From Theobroma cacao (Eukaryota; Streptophyta; Magnoliopsida; Malvales; Malvaceae): a DNA stretch of 64,000 nucleotides. The notes under the pieces are model-generated. The model made no database searches and was not told where the DNA came from. It saw nothing but the letters and a program-made list of their open reading frames with translations. The stretch is from contig NC_030851.1 of NCBI RefSeq assembly GCF_000208745.1, forward strand, positions 33,440,974 through 33,504,973. Direction: 5' to 3'. The position numbers and the translations under genes were made by a program. Every line of letters begins with the position of its first letter. Position 1 is the stretch's first letter. Below, piece after piece: positions 1 to 11,342 of this stretch.

Positions 1-2207
1 TAGCATACCACCTAGATATAAATGTGAATGTTCTCATGGTAAAACAGAATTCCTGGATTATAGACTCAGGTGCAACAGACTATATCTCTTACTCATTGAG
101 CAATTTCATTTCAGTTAGACTAGTAGAAAATTGATTTGTTAAGTTACCAAACAATGGAAAAGCCATTGTTTCTCACATAGGAACAGTAAGATTAACTACC
201 TTATTAGTATTGAAAAATGTCCTCTGTGTGTCTAGTTTTAAATTCAACCTAGTGTCAGTAGGTGAACTCATAAAATCTAAGGAAACATGTGTATTCTTCA
301 CTAACACGTATTGTATTATTTAGGACATAGCCTCACAGAGAGTGATTGGGGTTGCTAGGGAGTCTGCTGGACTATATCTGATGCAGGACAAAGATGAGCA
401 AGATTTACAACATTTTAGCTTTGAAAAACTTGTTAAATTCCCTTTTGTTTCTTTTGTAAATTCCTTTAAGTCAGGTGCAAAGACTTTGATCTCTAGCATT
501 TTAGGTTAAGGCATGCACCTTTAGAAAGGATTAATGTATTGAATCAAGATTTTCCAAATATTAAATGTTCAAAGGAATTATTGTGTGAAATCTGTCCTCT
601 TGCAAAGCAAAAAAGGCTCTCTTTTCCAATTCATGTACAGAGTACAAAAATGCCTTTTGAACTAATCCATACTGATATTTAGGGACCTTATGAAACCCCA
701 ACTCTCTCAAGTCAACGATTCTTTCTCACAATTGTGGATGATTTCACAAGGTTCACCTGGATTTTCTTAATGAAAAGTAAATCTGATATTAGTTTAATCA
801 TTCCCTCTTTTAACTGTTTTGTTCAAAGGCAATTTAACTCTAAAATCAAAAGCTTGAGATCAAATAATGGTCGAGAGTTTAAACTTGCTGAATTTTATGC
901 AAAAATAGGTATAACTCATCATTTGTCCTGTGTAGATACTCCAGAACAAAATGGAGTTGTCGAAAGGAAGCACTAGCATATCTTGGTAGTAGCAAGGTCT
1001 CTTATGATTCAGTTTAAACTTCCAATGTACTTTTGGGGTGATGCAATACTCACTGCCATCCATATTATAAATAGAGTACCAACTAGAATCCTCCAAAACA
1101 AATCTCCTTACCAATTGTTGTACCAAGAACCACCTACCTTTGATTATTTTAGAGTTTTTGGATGCCTTTGCTTCATTTCCACACTAGCACATAACAGAAA
1201 AAAATTTGATAGCAGGGCAAGTAAATGTGTATTTCTAGGATACCCAAATTATGTCAAAGGGTACAGAGTTTATGATTTGCATGCACAAAAGGTCATAATA
1301 TCAAGGAATGTTGTCTTCCATGAGAATGTATTCCCATATAGAACCTTGTAGCATGACTCACAAGATTCTGCATTTCATCAAATACCTAATGTGCATGCTG
1401 CCGCCATGAATATTTTTGACTTTGACTCAACAAATTCTGCCTTTCATGATCATACATCGACTGAATTACCTACAAATGAACCTTCAACAAGTTCAAAACC
1501 TATCTCCACATCGATAAATGATATTCAAACTCATAGTTCATCACCAATGCATACTCTGCAAGTTTCAGAATCTGAAACAGAAGCCACCTAGGAAACTATT
1601 GAGCCTGTTCAACCACTTAGGAAGAGTTTTAGACATAGACAAGCTCCTAAATACCTAGATGCTTATTATACTGAACTGCCATCTCATACAAATTCAGTCA
1701 CAATGCACCCTATAACCAGTTTCCTATCATATAAAAAACTCACACCAGCACATAAGGCCTTCACAATTTCTTTGTCAAATATTCATGAACCAAGTTCTTA
1801 TCAAGATGCTGTGAACCACTCACATTGGAGAGATGCCATGAATGTTGAGCTTAAGGCTTTGGAAGATAACAAGACATGGAATGTAGTCCCATTGCCCTTG
1901 AATTCCCATGCAATTGGATGCAAATGGGTGTATAAACTCAAGTTGAAAGCTGATGGAAGTATAGAGAGATTCAAGGCTCGATTGGTAGCCAAGGGATATA
2001 ATCAAGTTGAGGGTTTTGATTACCAAGAGACCTTTAGTCTTGTGGCAAAACAAACCACAGTCAGAACTTTCTTTGCATTAGCAGCAGCATACAAATGGAC
2101 ACTTTCACATCTTGATATAAATAATGCCTTCTTGAATGGAGACTTGGAGGAAGAAGTTTATATGCAGCTTTCAGAAGGATACTCATTCAAAGGAAAACAT
2201 CCTATTG
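1..2207 (+). pseudogene. Truncated Ty1/copia polyprotein (protease, integrase, N-terminal RT)
   Basis: The window opens inside a copia pol gene. The protease motif W-I-I-D-S-G-A-T-D lies at about 53-82. The integrase core with the VDDFTRFTW and TPEQNGVVERKH signatures runs from about 640 to 1350. The reverse transcriptase start ([33 protein letters not shown]) lies at about 1700-2207. Copia similarity stops abruptly near 2207, before the YVDD active site, so RT C-terminus, RNase H and the proper 3' LTR are missing. It cannot be functional: there are TAG stops at 680-682 and 974-976, a frame change plus TAG near 470-500, and the second integrase acidic residue reads N (SLRSNNGREF) where D is expected. 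It is the same family as the element at 17525-29724. The 5' end lies outside the window. Confidence 0.93.
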
Positions 2208-2399
2208 GTTCAAAAATGAAGAACACTTCAATTCAAGGAAGAAAAACTGCTGGAGACCATTGAACAGGGGATAGGAAAACCATATGCGTCATTTTTAAGC
2301 AAGGCAATAAGGGAAAGTTGAAGTGCATCGTTTCACTTATGACTTGGGTCCCAAAGTTATCGTTAGAAGTTTTTACTTTTCTACTTTACCCTTTTTAAA
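2208..2399. other. Unassigned sequence between copia break and LTR-like ends
   Basis: About 190 bp joins the broken copia reverse transcriptase to the TG...CA element that follows. I recognise no gene, primer-binding site or purine-rich tract here. The join looks like a deletion or illegitimate recombination junction. Confidence 0.4.
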
Positions 2400-2592
2400 T
2401 GTTGGTTAGTTAGTTGTTAATATTTAGTTAATTAGCATTTCCTCTTTCATCAGCTGGTTAGTCAGAAACCCTTGTATATATATATTTTGTAAGCTGACCA
2501 TTCCCTGAATGAGAAAAACCTACATTCTCACATCATTTCCTTGACCCTCTGCGCCACTTCTTCAATAATTTTGTCATATGTGGGCATCAACA
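2400..2592. mobile_element. Possible short solo LTR, TGTTGG...TCAACA
   Basis: A 193-bp segment begins TGTTGG and ends CAACA, a 5-bp inverted terminal pair typical of LTRs. A TATA-like run (TATATATATATTTTG) sits about 80 bp in. No target-site duplication is visible (TTAAA left, CATCC right) and no partner LTR is present, so this may be an LTR left by deletion or a chance resemblance. Confidence 0.35.
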
Positions 2593-3876
2593 CATCCACT
2601 AGTATTCATTTTGAGAGGTGGGCAATAATCCTCCACATTCATATCACAAGAAGTGACAATCATATATTCACATAAGCAATGAACTAGTTATGCATCATTC
2701 AACTCATCCATTCAATCAAAGATTCTTCAAGTAAAAACATTTTTAAAGGACTTGTTCCCCTTTATTCAAAACTACTATATATTAGTCATATTTACATCTC
2801 GTATATATACTTTTTGAAATCCATTTTCAAAGTCTTTCAATAAGACATCGATAATCATAGCATTATCATTTAATGCATTTCAACCAAGGATTTCATAAAA
2901 CATGCTTCACTTTACATATCACAAAATACATTAAATAGGAGGTGTCTACCCACTTTGATCAAGTTGTTGACGAACACGCGCTCGAAGTGTAGCGTCCTTA
3001 CTTCCGCTAACTGTTGAAGTTTCGAATGATCTTAAAGTAGTAATCACTAACACATTAACTTCCGTTTAATCCAACAATCCTATAGCTCAATGTTAGGTCA
3101 GCTTAAATCCTAACTTAACCTCTCTTAATCTATTTTCCAGTATGTAAATCTACTGTCACATGTTAAACTAACATCACAACTACTAAAATCTAGGTCTTCA
3201 TTTACCTTAGTGAGCTTGTAATGAGAGGAACCCACTTAGGATTTCAACTCCTTTTCTGAAAACAAGAAATCTAATGAGAGAAATAATTCTCAATGCTGGA
3301 AAACAAAGATTCAAGAGCTTTTAAGATTGAAACTCACCTTTTTTAAAGTTTTCAAAACCCATAAATCTGAAAATACTCTTCAAAAATGAGACCTTGTAGC
3401 AAGAGGGTTGAGGAAAGGCTGAGACTTGAGAAGCGAGCTACAAAATGCTGCGGGGGGCTAAAGCTTTTGAAAAATGTGTTCTATTTATAGTGTTAAGTGT
3501 GAAAATCCGTTTTTGCCCCCACAACAAGTCTCCATACTTTTTCAAAAAGTATCAATACTTTTCCATTGGGTTTGAAGGTTTTGAGACTATGACTCCGTAT
3601 CTCAATAGTTCATTCCTTTAGCCTTGCAAGAAAGTCTTCTGGATAGGAAGTATTAAGACTTATCTTTTCATGTATCGATGCTTCAGTTCCAGAATGTTAA
3701 AAATAACCTTAAAACTTGTCCACATGGACTCCAAAAATCCATATACTCATCAAATCATCTTGGTTTTCAATTTGTCCAAGATATAAACACTAAGAATGAG
3801 ATCAAAACAAAAATTCTTACAAGCTCAACAAAGGATTTTTTACATTCTATCCTCTATAAAAGGTCGGGGTCTCACA
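2593..3876 (-). mobile_element. Antisense gypsy-like LTR fragment
   Basis: Read on the minus strand, this begins at 3876 with TGTGAGACCCCGACC, the style of start seen in long plant Ty3/gypsy LTRs. It carries a TATA-like CTATAAATAG (near 3480) followed by a leader-like stretch, and runs to about 2593 without a recognisable ...CA end. It has no long open frame. The layout (TATA-like box, pyrimidine-rich leader, then a GGTGAG step) resembles the long LTRs at 21591-26807, but I did not see close identity. No TSD was found, so it is likely truncated by the neighbouring junction. Confidence 0.4.
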
Positions 3877-3994
3877 GAAAGTGGGAAAAAAGAAAAGATA
3901 ACGGCACATCTATGAACACTTATAAAGTAGGACCTAGTTACATTTTTGTTGCAGAATAGTGTCTGTGACCTAAAGCGGTGATTTGGGCCTAGAA

Positions 3995-6565
3995 TTACAA
4001 ACGAAGAGGCATGTGGCATGCTTCAGTAATGGGGGTTGAAGGGTCTGAAAACAATCCATCAAGAGCCTTATTAGCTACCCACAAATTTGCAGCATGGGAA
4101 TAATGAATGCCATCCCAACTTATATAAGCTGAAGGGTTGCCGCATGAAGTCCCCAAAATTTCCGTCCCATTCACTATTTTCTTCCTCCAGCACAGTATAT
4201 CCCGATAATGCCCACAGCAATATGTAAGTGGATTTGCAAATCCTGCTAGAAGGGTCGGTATTAAATATAGAACATAATGAAATGTGAAGCTCATAATTGA
4301 GAGTTTCCACATTGCAGTTTCTTATAGAAGTTCATCTTTTATTAATTTTGGCTGTGGAAACAAAGATAAGTAGACAACTGAGCTTACCATGCTTCTTTGC
4401 TTCAGAGATTAAAGAATATTTAGCTGAGTAAATGTCAACATAAGTCAGTACTGCATCTGGGAGTTGCATCCTGAGTTGGGAAACTCTCTCTTTAAGCTGC
4501 CTGTTAAATTCTTGAGCGACCTCATTATGAGACCTTATGCAACCATTTTGATCCATATTTTCAGTTTGTGGAGGATAATCTAGAACCTGGTAGGGCAAAC
4601 AGCCTATTGGACTGGTGTTATGTATCCAGAATGTTCTTGCTCCTTGATGGTGTAGTCGCTGAAACAGAAGAAATGAGGTTAAATCTTTTTCTTTTTTTTT
4701 TTATATTATAGTTATTATGAGTGTATGCTGAATCTTCTGCAATACATCGAGGCCAATCTTATGTGCATGAGTAACTAGAAGCTGTAAATCTAGCAGACTA
4801 ATATTAAGAGCATCGTCCAACAGATATATAAGGACAATCATCAAAGTTGGTTCTGTCTTTCTCTTTATGAAGTTTCAAATTAACAGAATTTATGAACTGC
4901 ATGACTCTTTGGGCCAGCATGATGGAGATGTTTTCTTACTTATCTTTCAAGTTTCTATAATTTGTATGAGCTTTCTAAGAAATTATGATTGTTCTTACAA
5001 GGGAAGGACTACGCTTGTCCTTGGTTTTGGCTAATAAGATCTTCAAGTTGCAGTAATATCAATTCCCAAGCACTATTTTCCATGTTATTCTCTACCTAGG
5101 GCAATACAACATCAGCAAATGAACAAGGCCCTTTCCAGATCTGCCTAGAGCAATAATAAATGAAAAAGAACATCTGGTGCCATTATATTTGCTTGCCACT
5201 TAGAAGTTTATATCTCAGAGCATCAAAGTGTTAGCCACACTTGTACCAGTTATTCATTTGAGCTATTTACCGAAACCTAACAAAAGAAAATGCATATAGA
5301 AAGTTATAATTAGACTATTTACTGTGCTTTAGAGTAAGCTTCGTGCATGGTGTAAGCATGCAGAAGTATTGTAGATACAGAGTTTTCCGGAACCACATCA
5401 ATCTCCTCATTTATTATAAGGAAATCAAGACTCTGATAAAATTGTGTAAGCATAACTTCTATTTACCTTTACAGCCTGCGCCAACTGGTTAATTATTCCC
5501 GGAACAGATTGCACAGCCTGTTTCTCTGTCATTGACTTAAATGCAGCACTAAGATCATTCTGTCCAATATCAAATGTGTATAATGCGCGTGAGAAGTCCT
5601 CTGGTCTTGCAAGCTTGCTTTTGATGTTTGAGTTCAAACCTGAAAAGAAAATTATCAGCAAATTTCATTCCATGAAAAATGAAAAGTCCAATTATGTCAC
5701 TTTTTCCCTTACTTTCTGCAATTGTTTCTAACCTTCTTTGTATAGCTCATTTATTCTTTCTTTGAACTGTTCAAATTGCAAAAGTTGTACATCAAGAGAA
5801 ATAGGGCTAAACCCTTGCTTAAACATTCTGGCATCCAGTGACTGAATTGTAGACCCTGCTGTAGCAAAATTAGCTCCATGCTGAAAGTTTGCAATTATTG
5901 AGTCCAGATACGCACCCAAATATGGCAGTCCCAGTTTCTCAGCTGCAAAGAGTGACCACAGATTTAATACTTGGATTCAAAGCTTGGAATTTTGTCAAGT
6001 GACCACCTAGCAGATACAGGCTTTGCACAGATTTTAAACTACTTGACAGATCATATACAAAAGAAATTACCACAATCAAAAACCCAAGGATGTGAAAAGT
6101 CCCAAGGTTGAGCTTTGAACTAGAAGGATTGAAAAACTATAATATGCGCAAATGGATAAGTCTTTCTTATGGGTGCATCTAAATGAACAGCCTTTTTCAT
6201 TAATACTGAAGAAATGAAAAAGAAATGCGCACTCGCTGACCTATAAAATCAATGATCAGTTTCCCATCGCAATATCTCCCAGCTGGCTTATGGAAGAAGG
6301 TATTGCCATTAGGCAAAGGAATCCGGCCGAATGCAGCAGACTTTCCGCCGGTGTCTGAATTCGAATCTCCAAAGTTGAATATGGCCGGAAAATCACAACC
6401 ATTGAATTGACCAACACTCCTTTGCTTTGCACTGAGCAAGAAAAGAGAGAAGGCAACAGCAAAGAAGGCTGCTATTGCAAACGTTTTTACATTCTTTCTT
6501 GAAGCCCAAGCAGAAGCAGTCTTCCATCTCCTACTGATACGAATACCGGGTCTTGCCCCGTCCAT
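3995..6565 (-). CDS. GDSL esterase/lipase, membrane-anchored type (5 exons, 408 aa)
   Basis: This is a plant GDSL-family serine hydrolase of the ENOD8/FXG1-like subgroup; such proteins are usually secreted and act on acyl esters or cell-wall substrates, and the substrate here is unknown. Exons by phase: 6565-6241, 5942-5733, 5639-5467, 4658-4388, 4242-3995, all GT-AG. Family blocks are intact: block I GDSNSDTGG (Ser68), block II GANFATAGST, block III DIGQNDL, block V WDGIH (Asp370, His373). The N-terminus is odd: about 28 mostly basic residues precede the hydrophobic segment (about 29-45), which suggests a signal anchor rather than a cleaved signal peptide. No nearer in-frame ATG exists. Length fits the family (380-410 aa). 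It is the downstream member of a tandem pair and shares all four intron phases with its neighbour. Confidence 0.93.
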
Positions 6566-7514
6566 GCTGATGCTCTCAGACCGTTTAGCAAACAGCTGAC
6601 AGTGCTAAAGTCTCGTACTACTAGTTGACACGTGATTCAATATTTGGAGGGAAAAAACACCGTCTGGACTAAAATCAGTGTCCTTCCAGGGAGCTGAAGG
6701 AGCCTCTTTCTTGCAAAGAATGCCAGCAAGTTTGAAGTAGAAGTGTGCTCTGTGAGGCAGCATAACTAAAAAAATCTTCGACTTGGGTAAATAAATTCGG
6801 ATTCATAAACCATAAGTTTAAGGTCAGATCTAGATGAATAATATTATAATAATGGATTACCAAATCATAAACTATGCATTTGGCCTTAATTTTTTTATTG
6901 CTAATATAGCTTTAATGTTCATAAGATAAACTTATTTATTGTCAGGTGTCTTGTCGCAGTCTTCCCCAACCTACCTCGAAATGCTGCTTTTCCTTAAACT
7001 TATGTACTATTGTATTGTCAATTACTTGAAGATTACTCCTATGGTCCACCACTAGTACTACGCAATGCCACTGCTATTTAGCTCTACCCCACCAGCCACC
7101 ACCCATTTTGCCTTCCTATCCTTTTTACTTTCTGATCACCAAACTACAGGAGAAGGCGATAATTTGGTAAAAGCAGTTCCTTGTTTCTCCTTTTTCTCTG
7201 ATTTTTACCACATTTATTTACAGGAATTGGAACAAATGGGCGAAATGTCAAGTGGGCGTTTAACAAAGTTAATGCTGAGAGAGTGGTGGCGTTCAGAACA
7301 ATAATATCGGATGTGCAGTTAAGGATGGATGTAACATGGAAGTGACTGATTCCTACCAGAATGAGTTTATTCTTTGGAAGCTGGCAACTTGGATCTGGTT
7401 GAGATTCTTTAGGCTGCAATGTTCATCTCTCTGAATCGAAATCTTTTCATTTACCAGGGATAAAGAAATAGTACATAACAGTATATTTGGGCTTATAAGT
7501 GAATAAGAAAGAGG
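6566..7514. other. Spacer between the tandem GDSL genes
   Basis: This 950-bp AT-rich spacer holds the 3' flank of the upstream GDSL gene and the promoter of the downstream one. Short open frames here have no recognisable motif. I see no repeat or RNA gene. Confidence 0.6.
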
Positions 7515-9772
7515 CTAGAGACATGCTCTGGTTATGGGAACTGGGGGATCTGAGAGGGAGCCATCCAAAATCTTGTTGGCCACCCACTGGTTTGCAGCTT
7601 CAGTATAATGAATGCCATCCCAGCTGATGTGTTTGGAAGGATCACTGCAAGAAGCCCCAAAAATTTCAGTACCGTTCACCACAGATGCCTTCCCACATTC
7701 GACGTGATAATAACCGTACTGCCCGCAACAGTTCATAAAAGGACCAACAAAGCCTGCAATTACCAAATCAAAGATGGGCGTTAGAATGTTCCAATGAAAT
7801 TTCTAATCTTCTATTGCATTTTGCGTGGACAAATAAAAACATAATCAACAATATGGCATCACAATAAGCATCATAGCAAGATAAAATCTTAATTATTGCT
7901 AAAGATACAGATATAATTTTTTTTTTTTTTTGAAAAGCTACAGACATAATTGTTGCGATACTGTGGAACTTATGACAAAGGGCAGCTCACTAGAAGAAGC
8001 TCCAACATTCTGGGTTCTAGGAGAGGTCAAATTACAGAGTCTTTCCCCTCCTTTGCAGATTCAACCTGGGACCACCAGGTCACAGTGGAACAACTTACAA
8101 CAGCACCAAGGCTAACCCACTACGGAACTTCTGACAGCAAAAAGAAAGATGTCACATAACTGAAAAGGTCAATTATAGGGTAAAACCTACCATGTTTATT
8201 CGCTTCACTAATTAGAGAGTATTTAGCTGAGTAGATATCAACATATATAAGCCTTGCATCGAGGAGCTTGGCCCTAAGTTGAGAAACCCTGTCTTTAAGC
8301 TGCTTGTTGAATTCTTGAGCCACTTCATTGTAAGACTTAATGCAGCCCGCTTGGTCAGCATTTCCAGGCTTTGGAGGGGAATTTATAACAAAAATAGGCA
8401 AGCAGCCAATGGGACCGGTATTATGCATCCAGAATATTCTTGCACCATTTTGATAGAGCTTCTGAAAAGACAGAAAAAGAAATAGCAAAACAGAAGTCAT
8501 TCAATTGTGATTTTTGAACATGAGATGTCTTAAAAGCTTGTCATCTAAATAAAGGCAAGGCATTCAATTATATATTCATGACACTAGTTACAATAATCTA
8601 CAGCATCTAAGGGTGAAAAATCCAAGTGCAACTATGCTGGAAAACTGTTAAAGTAACATCAATATTACCTTTATTGCCACAGTAAGCTGACTGATTATGT
8701 TGGGAACGGATGCCTTCACCTGTTCCTCTGTAGTTGTTACAAGGCCATAATGGAGATCATTCTGTCCACAATCTAACATGTAAAGGGCCTTTGAGAACTC
8801 CTCTGGCCTGGAGAGCCTGTCCGTAATACTAATATCTGAATTCTTGTCCGAAAAACAAGCAAGCACAACATTAATCATCATGATAAATGAAAAAAATATA
8901 AACATTTTATCAAAAATTGCATAGCACTACTTGCAGAATATTTCTGAAGCCACAAAGTATGCATAACTAACCTTGGCCATAAAGCTCGTTGGTGCGTTCT
9001 TTAAGTTGCTCAAACTGCAAGAGCTGTATATCCAGGGATAAGGGATTAAAACCTGCCCCAACTAACTTGCTATCAGCTGGTTGAATTGTTGATCCGCTTG
9101 CTGCAAAATTTGCTCCATGGCTGTAAATTGACTCTATTGCATCAAGATATGCATTCAAGAAAGGCAATTTCAACTCATCAGCTGCACAGATTGTTAACAA
9201 ACTTAATAAATCTCACAGGTTGTCTTGTTTAGAAAAGGTCAGTCGAAGAGATCATCTCATCTATGGAGGTACAAAAAGAACCAAAAGAGTTCCATGACAT
9301 GGTGAGATGGCTTTAACCAAAAGTTGACATTGTAAATATCAAAGCAGGTTCCTTCCTGAATGAACATACAGTAGGAATGGTCATAATATGAGCTTAGTTC
9401 CCTACCATCTATCAACGTGTGGGCAGTTTTCCTCCTATTATAGCTGCAATCAAACTGTCACAAAACTTCAAACTTGAATCAGAGAAATGTCAACTGAATA
9501 AAGCCACGGTTACCTATAAAATCGATGATCAGACGCCCATCAGAATACCGACCAGAAGGCCTACCAAAAAAGGTCTCGCCATAAGGAGGAGGAACCCGAC
9601 CAAATGTTGCTGAGACACTTCCTGTGTCAGAGTTTGAATCGCCCAAGGCGTAAATTGCTGAAAAATGACAACCACAAGTTGAACCGACTAACGAAGCCAC
9701 AAGTGACAAGCCGATTGCCATAGCCATTACAGTCTCCCTTTTGCTAATACTGGTAAGGCTTCCACAGTCCAT
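7515..9772 (-). CDS. GDSL esterase/lipase, secreted type (5 exons, 381 aa)
   Basis: Second GDSL hydrolase of the tandem pair. Exons: 9772-9514, 9181-8972, 8835-8669, 8461-8191, 7753-7515, in phase and GT-AG. The longer frame starting at 9787 begins with TTG, so I placed the start at ATG 9772. The protein begins with a short signal-peptide-like segment (about residues 13-33), then block I GDSNSDTGS (Ser46), GANFAASGST, DCGQNDL and WDGIH (Asp348, His351). Exons 2 and 4 have exactly the same lengths (210 and 271 nt) as in the copy at 3995-6565, so the pair arose by tandem duplication. The introns are unrelated in length. Likely extracellular; substrate not deducible. Confidence 0.93.
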
Positions 9773-11342
9773 GTAAGGCTTTCCCAAAATCTATCAGATC
9801 TTTAACAAAAAAAGGAGCAATATCAGATAAACCAGGTATAGTAAACTTTTAACAGCTAATACGGAAAACTGTGGCACAGTGAGAAGGAGGCTCAACCTAT
9901 AACTTAATAATCAGAAGTAATACCAGTTGGAAAAGATCATTGATTTGTGGATTTTTATATTCAGTTACAGAGAAGAATATGATTAGAAACAGTGAAAAGA
10001 GGAAAAGCCTATATTGATGCCGCCACATTGACAGCTTTAGTTCTTAGGATGAAGATGGTAGTCAGAGGCACAAAATGACTCGAGGTTCCTCGGAACAGAA
10101 GATGAGAAAGAATACACACCGCATTCACTGGCTCAGAGAGGAATCAAAGGATTAGAAGATTACAAGGGAAATTAGAAACTGTACCTTTGGTAAGGGCAAG
10201 ATCCTTTGAGGGGAAACAACTCTGGTAGTTGCTCATTGAGATGCAGGGGGCCGCTCCATACTTAAAAGAAGTTGACCATCTTCATTTTTGGAACCGGGGA
10301 CGGCAAATGCATCAGACAAATTCTGTGTTACGATTACATATTGTACCATACAATACCAAAGACAATAGACAAGATAAAGTAGTTTGTCAGGTAAAGAATA
10401 CAAGTTGGCGTTAAAGCAAATGAAGGAGGCCTGATAAGGTCGCCAATTGGGCGTTGAGTTGTTGCTTCTTTTGAACGCAAAAACGACACGGGGTCTCAAA
10501 AGGAGCACACTCATTCAGATTCCGTTCTCAATCCATCGTTGGCCAGTATCAAACGTTGTAGCTCTACGCGAATTGAATTCCTAAAGCCTTTGTGTCCATG
10601 CTTTGCTTTGATTGTAAACCCAATGAATTATGCATTTCGTTATTTATAGGTGTATCTCCAGCATGAATTAACAATGCAAATAATTAAATAAATAATAAAT
10701 AGTAAAACATAAAACAAACTGTAGTACAAATGAAAACAAATTCATTTCTAAGGGGCTCCTTTTCATCATTTCAAGAGCATATACTTTGTCCACCCCCGCA
10801 GCTTCATAAACAGAGTCCCAACGCCAACCTCTAATCGAACTGTAGTGTGAGCAAGTTGGGAATTTTGTTTTAAAACTAATTTCTTCTCTCTTTTCTTTTA
10901 AGGGAAACCATGGTCCGCAGTTTCCACCTCCATCATGTCACTCACACCAAAAACAAAACAGTCGGAATAACAATTCACTAACAACCTCAACCTCATGAAC
11001 AATACACCAGATTATCTATCTAACATTCCAAAGGAACCTCAAAAATAAACTGGTGAATCCCACAATGTTTGTTAAATCAAATTTGAGTCCTAGGGGGAGA
11101 AAAAAAAACAAAACAAAAAAGCCAAAAAGAGGAAGAGTGGTGGAAAGGCCATTTTACATAGCTTCAAGATGTAACAATAGATTAACGCTGAGGTCCGTGT
11201 TCCAATACCCAAGAATCCTTGCCCCACTTTACCAGAGCAAAACGACGAGAACAATTAAAAAGAAGTGAGAAGACAAAATATTATTGGTCCAGGTGGTCAA
11301 AAGTAGACGATAGAATTTAACAAATCAATTGCCAATTACACT
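9773..11342. other. GDSL promoter/5' leader and eIF4B 3' flank
   Basis: This 1.57-kb interval lies between two minus-strand genes. The left part should contain the GDSL promoter and leader. Positions from about 11050 to 11342 probably form the eIF4B 3' UTR. An open frame at 10514-10233 has no domain or signal and begins with no convincing start context, so I leave it out. No repeats were recognised. Confidence 0.5.

Noticed and set aside
3678..3959. 93-aa plus-strand frame
   Set aside because: It lies over an antisense LTR-like fragment and has no protein features.
9773..9787. N-terminal extension of the upstream GDSL protein
   Set aside because: The frame starts at TTG; the first ATG at 9772 gives a normal signal-peptide-like start.
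10233..10514. 93-aa minus-strand frame upstream of a GDSL gene
   Set aside because: No recognisable motif, signal or conserved composition; more likely leader or promoter sequence.
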